This document shows, piece after piece, positions 56,201-64,000 of a stretch of 64,000 bases of DNA. Position numbers and translations under genes: made by a program. Below the pieces are notes generated by a model. The model saw nothing but the letters and a program-made list of their open reading frames with translations, had not been told where the DNA came from and did not search any database. The stretch's first letter is position 1. Every line of letters starts with the position of its first letter. The DNA comes from Anas platyrhynchos (lineage: Eukaryota > Chordata > Aves > Anseriformes > Anatidae), in contig NC_092621.1 of assembly GCF_047663525.1 (NCBI RefSeq), positions 12,039,001-12,103,000 on the forward strand. Direction: 5' to 3'.

Positions 56201-58714
56201 GTCCTCCATGCCCCTTTTCTAGCAATGAAATAAACAAGCCACCAGATTTCAAGGCAAAACACCGGTAGTTTGACTAGTACCTGAAGGTTTTAAAGGAGCA
56301 AGCTAAAAAGGACAAACGTGTCTGGCATGGCTCTCTCCATTTATTAAGAAACCATGTGCTTGAGAAATACGCATTATATTTTTCGTAAGTTACTGGGGGT
56401 GTGGAAACTGACCTCTTACCCAGTGCAGTAAAGACAAATGCTATAGTCTCAGTGCCACAACAGGGAATAGGATCTTTAAAACTCTTTAACTAGATGGTTA
56501 TATTCTCCACTCACAGTTAGGATAAGCAGCAAAGTAGGATTTAGGGGTGAAACATTTCCATTCACAGACTGGTTGTCTTCAGCAGCTGCAAAACAGCTTT
56601 TAGATAGCTCAGGGGGAGGGGAGAAGTTTGACATAAATTAAAACAAGTCTTTACCATCTCTTTTCTTTCTCTGCCTGGAAATCCCTGGAGTTTGGAGATG
56701 GAAAATACCTATTGCGTCAGCCACTCTGTGATGGATTGGCCCTGTCACGCATCTGCTAGCGCTCCATTTCATTTCGGTAAGCCAAAACTTGCATCATTTC
56801 CCCAGAAAAAGATTGCTTCCCAGAGAGGGGACTGGCAGGTAAATGACTGCCATCAGCTGTACTCAGGCTTGCTGGGCTCATTTTTAATGTCACAGCCTCT
56901 TCTCCCAGCAGGCAACTCCGCACATGTACTAAACTCTCTGATGAGAGACACATGCACCCTAAAAACAGTGGCACTTTATGTAATGGAGAGCTTTAACCTT
57001 AAAAAATCATTATGCTGCATTAAATACTGCATTATATGATATTTTGTTAGTAGTTGTCTTTAACTACCAATAACATATGGTCTATAGTATGCAGCTGTAC
57101 AGTTCTGTATGCAGTAAAGAGGTTCACACATGGTAACTGACTCATTGGAATATATACATGTATATCTGTTTGCTTACACTGTTTGTATACTGCAAGTGTA
57201 ATTTAGCATACCTACAGTTAAATATCTATCTTGTTCAGTGTGCTATAGAAACATGTAATTCCTGCTCAAGAAATATGAAATACAATGCACTACAAAAATT
57301 AAATGATATATTTACATTTATATTATATTCAGGGCATATAGTGGTGTATTAAATTCATTCCTTACTCAGATGTGTTTCAGTTCTTTAAGCCTAAAACAGG
57401 ATTAAAATCAAATCTCCCCTCTGCTTATCATGAAGTAAATTGTTATTCTACACTTGTCTATATGTCCGTGATTTTTTGGGATTCAAAATGTCATGGTTCA
57501 AACTGAAAATTTGTTTTACATCACAAAGGATAAATTGTGGACTGCATAAGACTCAAACATTTCTATCAGAAATAAGAGCAAAACACTCATGTTCTTGTTT
57601 CTAAGAAATATCAATCAACAAAAATTTCATTTGAGCATCATTTTGTTGTGCTGGGAAAAGCTTTGTCTTCTGCCCTTCAGTTTTCCTTTTAAATTTGGAT
57701 TGCAATATTTTTTGTATAATCAAATTATGCAATTATTTCTTTGTTGTGAGCTAATGATTTTAACATATAAAATGCCATGTAAGAGGCATAAAAAGATCCT
57801 CAGTTTAAAAAGCAGATACTATAGAGGATTTTTAAAGTTTCATTCCAAATCTTTTTTCCACTGACACTAAGCAGATATATATCATTATTAAATCTATTCA
57901 GATCTCAAACACTTCAATACTTTATTGTTTGTTTTTTCAAGCTATCCCTTAGAATAATAATTTTGAATACTCAGTTTCATTATGTTTGTCTCAAGCCCAA
58001 GAGAATCTACTTTATATACATAGTTTTCAATGAAATTCATTCTCTTCTAACTGAATCTTTCCAAATATCTCTATAAATTCTCTAAGTTTCCTTCACATCC
58101 AAATGAGTTAACTGAATCTAAAACTTGATATATTAATTAAGTAGTACCTTGAAATAGTTAAGAGACTGTATATCACGATATATAATTGCATTGTATCGTA
58201 GTTTCAGCTAAAGAGGACTTCTGTCTATGTTGTTACCAGTGTCCCAAAAACACTGCTGGCTCTGCCAGCTCATTTAAAGATCCTATAAAGCAACCCAGCA
58301 GGATACAGACCAATATACAGCTATAATAAAATTCATTTAATAAACATATTGTTAATAATCTTAGAAGAAAACAAAAAATATTCTCATTAGCTTTAAAGTT
58401 ATCTTTAGAAGATAAATTCAGAGTACCTGGACTCTATCTGAGGTAGTCAGTTCTACATCATCTACCTCTGGTCTCAGGACATTTTGGTCTGTAGAAGAGC
58501 TATTAGCAACAGTCCACTCTATAAGTTGACTCCGCTGTTTCAAAATTTCCCTGCTTCTGGAACCTTTATGGCCAGTCTGGTGGTGACTTTGCAATACTTT
58601 GGCCACTGGTTTATAAGATCTTCTGCTCACCTCCATGTATTCATCTTGACACAGGCAAAATGGAAGAAAAAATAAAGCCAGCAGATGCCAACTGATGAAA
58701 TCCTTCTCTGCCAT
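44124..58714 (-). CDS. C1QTNF3: C1QTNF3 (CTRP3), complete coding span (6 exons)
   Basis: Secreted C1q/TNF-related protein 3 (CTRP3, cartducin), an adiponectin-like hormone that forms trimers and larger oligomers. Exons 58714-58427, 53405-53294, 51103-50949, 47429-47300, 45858-45759 and 44283-44124 join in frame to 314 residues (human long form 319). Domains in order: signal peptide 1-22 (LLALFFLPFCLC), a variable basic segment about 29-96, a Cys cluster CSSCC near 107-111 for disulfide oligomers, 20 unbroken Gly-X-Y triplets at 122-181 with KGEKGDKGD hydroxylysine-type motifs, and a C1q head at about 186-314 ending in FAGFLLFETK. An internal donor in exon 1 gives a 246-residue short form, the human short length. 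The start ATG (AACATGG) aligns exactly with human; the earlier TTG is not a start. No damage seen. Confidence 0.97.
44284..45758 (-). other. C1QTNF3: C1QTNF3 intron 5
   Basis: 1.5-kb unique intron. The plus-strand ORF at 45109-45486 has no family resemblance. No repeat copy recognised. Confidence 0.78.
45759..45858 (-). CDS. C1QTNF3: C1QTNF3 coding exon 5
   Basis: 100 nt, entering in phase 1 after TTTCAG and leaving in phase 2 at TATAG|GTAAGT. Encodes residues 229-261 plus two bases: VYFFTFNMMKHEDVEEVYVY and LMHNGNTVFSLY, core strands of the C1q domain. Too short to appear as an ORF on its own, but frame and conservation are clear. Confidence 0.96.
45859..47299 (-). other. C1QTNF3: C1QTNF3 intron 4
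   Basis: 1.4-kb intron with a T27 tract at 46155-46181 and a moderately GC-richer part after it. No exon recognised. Confidence 0.78.
46155..46181. repeat. Poly(T) tract, 27 bases
   Basis: Uninterrupted T27 in C1QTNF3 intron 4 (A27 in gene sense). Confidence 0.92.
47300..47429 (-). CDS. C1QTNF3: C1QTNF3 coding exon 4
   Basis: 130 nt, entering in phase 0 after TTCCAG and leaving in phase 1 at GAATG|GTGAGT. Encodes residues 186-228 plus one base: VAFMASMATHFSNQNSGIIF, SSVETNVGNFFDVMTG and RFGAPVNG, the first strands of the C1q domain. Confidence 0.96.
47430..50948 (-). other. C1QTNF3: C1QTNF3 intron 3
   Basis: 3.5-kb intron with an (AAAC)n tract at 48430-48450 and a degenerate 11-base tandem (AATGAGTATAT-like) at about 49745-49775. 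No exon or CR1 copy recognised. Confidence 0.78.
48430..48450. repeat. (AAAC)n microsatellite
   Basis: Five AAAC-type units in C1QTNF3 intron 3. Confidence 0.88.
50949..51103 (-). CDS. C1QTNF3: C1QTNF3 coding exon 3
   Basis: 155 nt, entering in phase 1 after TTTCAAG and leaving in phase 0 at CTACAG|GTACAA. Encodes residues 134-185, nearly all collagen triplets: GNHGNNGNNGATG, GAKGEKGDKGDMGPRGERG and GPKGEKGYPGIP, then PELQ linking to the C1q head. Very close to the human exon. Confidence 0.97.
51104..53293 (-). other. C1QTNF3: C1QTNF3 intron 2
   Basis: 2.2-kb unique AT-rich intron with a short purine-rich stretch (AGAAGAAAAAGAAG) near 52797-52818. Nothing else recognised. Confidence 0.78.
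53294..53405 (-). CDS. C1QTNF3: C1QTNF3 coding exon 2
   Basis: 112 nt, entering in phase 0 after ACTTAG and leaving in phase 1 at CCAG|GTAAAG. Encodes residues 97-133 plus one base: PPQTGPQNPDCSSCCRGDFG, then the start of the collagen domain GPPGPPGPPGMP. The Cys cluster fits the oligomerising cysteines known in this family. Confidence 0.95.
53406..58426 (-). other. C1QTNF3: C1QTNF3 intron 1
   Basis: 5.0-kb first intron, mostly unique AT-rich DNA. Short ORFs at 54555-55123 and 56692-57039 resemble nothing I know. No CR1 copy recognised. Confidence 0.78.
58427..58714 (-). CDS. C1QTNF3: C1QTNF3 coding exon 1 (long form)
   Basis: 288 nt, phase 0 at its end (GTCCAG|GTACTC). Encodes residues 1-96: signal peptide MAEKDFISWHLLALFFLPFC, QDEYMEVS, and a basic/polar segment rich in Ser, Arg and Gln present only in the long isoform, with an N-S-S sequon at residue 71. 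An alternative donor at GAG|GTGAGC (exon end 58631) would remove residues 29-96 in frame. Confidence 0.93.
58629..58631 (-). promoter_or_regulatory. C1QTNF3: Alternative 5' splice site in C1QTNF3 exon 1
   Basis: ATGGAG|GTGAGC is a near-consensus donor inside coding sequence, after codon 28 in phase 0, the same phase as the distal donor. Its use joins EYME directly to PPQTG of exon 2 and yields a 246-residue protein, matching the human short isoform. Confidence 0.8.
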
Positions 58715-61700
58715 GTTATTCAAAATAATTTCTCAGGAGTCCAGAGGATGCCTTGCAGAAGGAGAACCTCTTTGCTGCACCAGGAGTTATGTGGTCCTTT
58801 CAGCTTTTCCACTAGTAAGCCTGGCACTGAGACCAGTACCAAGTTTTATACGGTTGCGTGCAATAAATAAAACTAAAAATGCCAAAGTGACAGGATCCTT
58901 CATCCAAAATCAGTCATGCTCCTTTAAACAAACCAGGCATTATTCACCACTTCACCACCACAAGGAAAATTGATTTGTATGCTGGAAATGGCCACAGCAT
59001 TTAACGGACTCCCGTGGTTCCTATTTGGGGGCATTAAGAATGTAGCACCTTTTCTTTGGCATGTTTCTGTTTAAGTGTGAAAAAATGTGATGGAAATGGA
59101 GAACATGTGGCTAATGGTTTACGTTCCCTGATTAGACATGGAAAAGCTGTGAATTCACACTCTAAAATGTCTTTTGGACACAGACACCTTCCTTATTTGC
59201 CAGGAAATTCACACACACAACTGCGTCAGCCCAGTCCGAAAAATCCTTCCAAGAGCAATTAGGAAACAAAAGCACAAGAGGAGCTTTTGCATATGATTCT
59301 GACCCAATGGCTGTTTCTGACTATGCTTTTCATTCACTAAAAGAAAAATATTGAATTTCTGTCAGTTGGCCAATGGTGGAAGTAGACTGGGTAAGTAGCT
59401 CTGAAAAACTGGGTTGAATTCAGATTCACAGAGCCCCGTTTCTCAGCTTTAGTTCAACCTACTCAGCCAGGCAATATTTTTTCCCTTGAGTTCCCAGTGT
59501 TTTGCTAAACACAACTGCCAAACCAAGTTTCATGTCTTCTCTGCCAAGTAAATATAAATTTACCGGGGGCTTATTTCAGACTAAAGGAATCAAATTATAT
59601 ATCTATAATAATATCCTTATTATATTTTTAACCACCCACTAGTATCCTCTAGAATGCCACATCTGCAGAATGCAGTCCTGCAAATGCACACACATATGGG
59701 CTTACACGTGTGTGCACTCCTGAGAGCAAGGAGCATTCTGGCCCATGAAAAACACTTCCCCAGTACATGACTATCACTACTGATGGCATTGGTCCCGGGG
59801 AATGATCCCTGACCCTACAACATGATGGGCCACTCTGAAGTTGCTCAAGGATGACTGCTCTGATTAACATTTGACTGGGACTCCGGGGCACTCCAAGAGA
59901 GATTCTGGGAACAAACCAGGGTGCGAACAACCAGAAGTCTAGGACCCACAAGTGAAATTTAAGTGCTAAATTATTTGTCAATGTAGAAAGCCTTAGGTGT
60001 TCTATAGCAGCAAAGCCTAACAACAGAGATTCTGCTAGACAAGGAAAATGAGTTAGAGTTGCTAAAATGCCCCAGATTCACTGACTGCAGCTGTAAGGGG
60101 CAGCCATCACAGGTCTTCACTGCCTGACAGAGTGCTGAGATATATGGAGCATCTTAAGAAATAAAGCCTCATCTTCATCCCTGTGAAATCTTAGGAAACC
60201 CTCTTTTTTACCCCAAATAAGGAAAAGAAGTCTCAAGCAGCAAGGATTTTGAAAGGGGATGTAGCTGTCCTGTCTAAGTGGAAGACACAGCAGGGAGATT
60301 GGTGATTTGAGGGTTGTTCAGCCCCTTTCAGGTGCTGGGAGGGTTGAGTAATTGATGGTTGCTGAATGATGGTGAGGAACTGTGATCTGTTTATATTCTT
60401 ATCCCTTCTGTGTCACATTGTGGGAGGAGAAACTGTCTGGAAATGTGATGGAAATGGGTGAGCAATGCTCTGTTGGGTTATGTCTACTGCTGGTGCAAGC
60501 GCTGGGAAAGATGTCAGCATAGAAGTGTACCTGGCCCCTCTCTTCCATGACCTGCAATTTTGCAGCCCACAGCAAGGGGTATGGGGCTGTGCTGGTACCC
60601 CAGAAAGGCAGTGCCAGACTCCACAGATGCCCAGGGTACAAGCTGAGCCAGTCCAGAGGCAGTGCTTGGGCCTGCCAGCAGCAGAAGTCACCAAGAGCAG
60701 CTCTACCCCATTTTATCCTACTCCATTAGCCAGGTGTGGCATAGGAGCAGAGACCTCAGCTTTCCCCACAAGGATAAACTTGACCACTGTCTGCAGCATC
60801 CTGGATATCTCAGCAACAACCTCAGGAAAAGGGGCAGCTTGTGGTTATTCCACTCCACAGGCTTGGAAGGCAGAATTGTGTCTCCCGGCCTTGTGTTTTT
60901 GTTGCCTTTATCTCCCTTATTTTGAATCTCTAATCACAGGAATCTTAATTCAATTTCAGTGAAATCTTGGATTCTCAAGCCAGATGTTCAGGATCATTAA
61001 ATATACTTCATAGATTAGCCCTTGAGCTTTGTTTCATTGTATAAATGTTAATCAACCAGATAGTTTCACAGAAAAGGCTCATTAGGCTATGCTTTATGAC
61101 AACTGAAAACCCTGATTTGAAAATTAAAAAAAAATGCAAATATTCCAGTTATTTCACTGGGCAAGGAGAAATGGAAAGGAATTTACTGGAGAACGAAGCA
61201 AGTCTTCTCTAAACACCATTCCAGATTTTGGAAGCTGCTGCCACCAAACTGGGATTTCTTTTTCAAGGAGAGAGGATTTTCTTGGTAGGAAAGGAGCTTG
61301 AAAACCCTGGACTCCGTAAAATTGGGAATGACTCAGAGACAAACATTAATTTATCTTGGCACTCAATAATTTGATTCAGCAAGTGCTGGGACAGCACTGA
61401 TGTTTTCAACTGCTGTTAAGGCTTTCATGGCTTTCCAAACTCTGTTCCAGGAGCTTCCTGTGGCAAATGTTTCCAATATGAGTAATGAATATCCCCAGCA
61501 CCCATGTCCCAAAGTGAGAAGGAATAAAACCAGAGAGATTTGGGCTTCAAAGGACCCATCTATCATTTCATGCAAAAGCTGAAACAAGCATGTTTCTTGG
61601 CAGCTATGAGAAAGAAGAAATGTTCCCTTCCTCACTTTCTAATAGAGTCCACCTGGTTCCTGCCCATCATGTCCTGGTGGTTTGATGCTACACACATTTT

Positions 61701-64000
61701 TTGGTTCAAATTAATGATAGAGTTTAGCCTCTGTTCTTTTATTTTCAATCTTTTGATCAAATTCCTGTACGCAGAAGTCTTTGCTGCACATCATTCTCCT
61801 CTGTCCCTTCCACAAGGAATAGCTGGCCCACAAAGTCACTGTCTATAGGCATAAATTTTGGACTTGAAAGTAAAAAGCAGTGGAGGTACTGATTCTCCAT
61901 TCTTGATCTCCAAATGGTGAAATACACTTGTCCAAAAGTGTGAAGTGGATCTAAAATAATACAGCATCAAAACAGCAATACTTTGAATTTGTTTTGTGCT
62001 GGAATAAAATACCAAGAATGCTTCACAAAGAGAAGCACAGATCCTACTGATCTGGAGACAAGAAGGGACCACAAGGTTGATTTCTGCTTCTAGTTGTGGG
62101 TCCAGTGAACAGTGCAAGAGAGATGAAAAAGAGAATAAAATCTGACACACTCACACACACACATACCGCCCCTTAGCTGCGTGCCCACCCAGCATCGTCC
62201 TTCCAGCCTTTGCTACATAAGTTCCAGCACACCAATTGCCTTTCTTCTATCGACAAAGTTCTCTAGCAGCAGGATACATCTCTGCCTCATTATCAACAGT
62301 TTAAGATGAAGGGAAGCACATGGGTATATTTATGTCAGATAATTAGATATCAGCTAAAATGCAATAACTATTAGGTAAAAACTGCTTCCCACCTTCTGTG
62401 CAAGCAAAAATGCTACTCTGTGAGAAAGGTGACTCTTATTACTATCGTGTTAGTACTGACATCGGGAAAGCAGGTTATTAATGAGGTTGTTATATAAAAC
62501 TGCAGGACATAATTTCAAGAGGCAGCAAAGCAAAATGATTATTTATAAATAAAAATGTTCTGGCTGAGGCAGAGTTTTATCTGTAATTAAACATTCGCAG
62601 TTCCTTCACTTGGAAATAATTCTGTTTGCAGTGTTAACTCCTTCATACCAAACACAGAGGTAACCTGCACCTGCTCTTTCACAAGTCATCTCCACTGAGC
62701 CACACTGAGAGCGCCAGACCACAGCTGAAGGAACAAAGGCCACCCAGCACTATGCCACCACCATGCACCGACTGTCACCAAATTCCTGACCCCACCGTGA
62801 CTCTCTGGGCTCCTTCATTCCCAGGTGTGCTACCAGCTCTGCTCCTGCTGGGCTACCAGCTCCCCCCACGAGGCTGGCACTTAAGGCTGCTCCTGCAGCA
62901 ATGCAAGGATGAAGCCTCCCCTCTCCAGCAACAATGCAAAATGCCCAGCACTGTGCCATCCTCTGTCTAGTTCCTGCAACAGCCACGTGCTGCGGCTGGG
63001 CAGAGCCCTCAGACCTCAGCGTGGCTGCGGGGAGAACACAGACGGCCCTTTCAGGTGGGATTTGCAAGTGTGTCCCCAAGGAGCCAGGAAGGAAGACGAA
63101 GAGCCAACGAGTTGTGCAGCTGCATACGATGGCTTTGAAGCCTTTTCCCACCTCTGTGCTGACCACTGCAACCCCACAGGACCAAGCAAGGGAGGTATTT
63201 TTGCTGAAAGCTTCTGAGATCTGCTCTTTATTTCTTCAGGAGTTTTGGTCAGTAACTGGAATTCAGGCAAACTCCACCACCCTCCTCCCTGAGGGAGCCT
63301 CCACAGACATGGACTATCAAGGGGAAAGCAGATTCATGGGGATTTGCAAGCATTGTGCACCCAAGAATGGCCTTTGGGCTCCCATGGCAGGTTGGCCACA
63401 TGCCCCAAGCAAACCACAAATGCCTGGGAAATGCCTGGTGGAAAAAATCACTCCTCACCATGCTGCCAGTATGGCCAGGTCTCTTCCTCTGGGGCCTGTC
63501 ACTATCCCTGCAGGGGCTTATGAAGGGCTGGCTCCCCTGCTCAGTGCCAGTAAAAGCCTCTCTGAGAGGCTGCCAGTGGGGATCAGCAAAGGAAGGCTGG
63601 CTTTAAATGCCAGGCAAGGCATCTTTAAGCACCCTCCGCTTGGTGCCACAGAGGAAGGTACACAAAAGACTTCATGCACTCTTGGCCAGTGGTCTGAGGA
63701 TGTGCTGCTGCCTCACTGCAGCCTGGCAATGCAGGGATGTGGCAGCTGCTGACAAGTTTGTCCAAACCACAAAGCATAGCAGAATTTGTAGGGCTCAGGT
63801 TGGCTTTAAGCTGGGATGAGGTGGGGAAATTTGGTGTGAACAGCAATGGGCAGAAACTTGGTCCTGAGCTCCTGGCTCTGAACAGAGCCTCAGTCTGGGT
63901 TATCCTCTAATAAGCAGCACAGCCTCCATCAGTTTGTCTGCACCAACCCTCTCTCCAAAATATGCACTGGTGAAACAGACCCCTTCCCTCTGTCAATGCC
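58715..64000. other. Region upstream of C1QTNF3, no gene recognised
   Basis: 5.3 kb beyond the C1QTNF3 start. It holds the C1QTNF3 promoter, a short (CA)n tract near 62148-62165, and from about 62700 onward a GC-richer, CpG-poor stretch in which several frames on both strands are open (the longest is 272 codons, plus strand, 62934-63752). None of these translations resembles a family I know, and overlapping open frames point to composition rather than coding. Confidence 0.65.
58844..58850 (-). promoter_or_regulatory. C1QTNF3: TATA box of C1QTNF3
   Basis: TATAAAA on the minus strand, 130 bases upstream of the start codon. A start site near 58817 would give a 5' UTR of about 100 bases, and that stretch contains no upstream ATG. 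No CpG island is present, in keeping with a tissue-restricted gene. Confidence 0.65.

Noticed and set aside
58715..58723. N-terminal extension MNN of C1QTNF3
   Set aside because: The first codon of the extension is TTG. The ATG at 58714 has a strong context and aligns with the human start.
59649..60023. 124-codon minus-strand ORF upstream of C1QTNF3
   Set aside because: No recognisable domain, no splice or promoter context, and opposite frames are also partly open. Kept as unannotated DNA.
1..64000. CRISPR arrays, operons, prophage or other prokaryotic systems
   Set aside because: The window is intron-rich vertebrate DNA; no regular spaced repeats, operon structure or bacterial genes are present.

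Overview
This window is ordinary vertebrate nuclear DNA, almost certainly from a bird. Three multi-exon genes with GT-AG introns lie on the minus strand. Several copies of the avian CR1 retrotransposon are scattered through introns and intergenic DNA. The gene order SLC45A2 - AMACR - C1QTNF3 is the vertebrate order (human 5p13.2; chromosome Z in chicken). The CR1 type and the close protein matches suggest a galliform bird, but the species cannot be fixed from sequence alone. There are no prokaryotic features, CRISPR arrays or tRNA/rRNA genes that I can see.

Layout, left to right. 1-12975: SLC45A2 (membrane transporter of pigment cells), coding exons 6 to 1; the terminal exon lies beyond the left edge. 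12976-15102: a short intergenic spacer with the SLC45A2 promoter (TATA-like box, E-box, two upstream ORFs) and a CR1 scrap. 15103-34592: AMACR (alpha-methylacyl-CoA racemase), five coding exons, complete, starting in a CpG island at about 34300-34800. 34593-44123: intergenic, one CR1 and simple repeats, probably including a C1QTNF3 3' UTR of about 1.9 kb. 44124-58714: C1QTNF3 (secreted collagen/C1q-domain adipokine CTRP3), six coding exons, complete. 58715-64000: its TATA promoter, then DNA in which I recognise no gene.

I joined the exons by splice-site phase and every junction keeps frame. AMACR gives 383 residues with the catalytic His, Asp and Glu and a KANL C-terminus. C1QTNF3 gives 314 residues (long form) or 246 (short form) through a visible internal splice donor in exon 1. 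The visible part of SLC45A2 gives 468 residues. All three reading frames are intact. The genes share strand and neighbourhood but not a pathway: melanosome ion/pH balance, branched-chain fatty and bile acid oxidation, and secreted signalling.

I did not find a new biological system. The more interesting points are regulatory or structural: nested upstream ORFs at the SLC45A2 start, a possible N-terminally extended AMACR, a GC-only hairpin and a G-quadruplex motif just inside AMACR intron 1, the alternative donor in C1QTNF3 exon 1, a CpG-enriched patch inside an AMACR intron, and a 20-bp perfect palindrome in an SLC45A2 intron.
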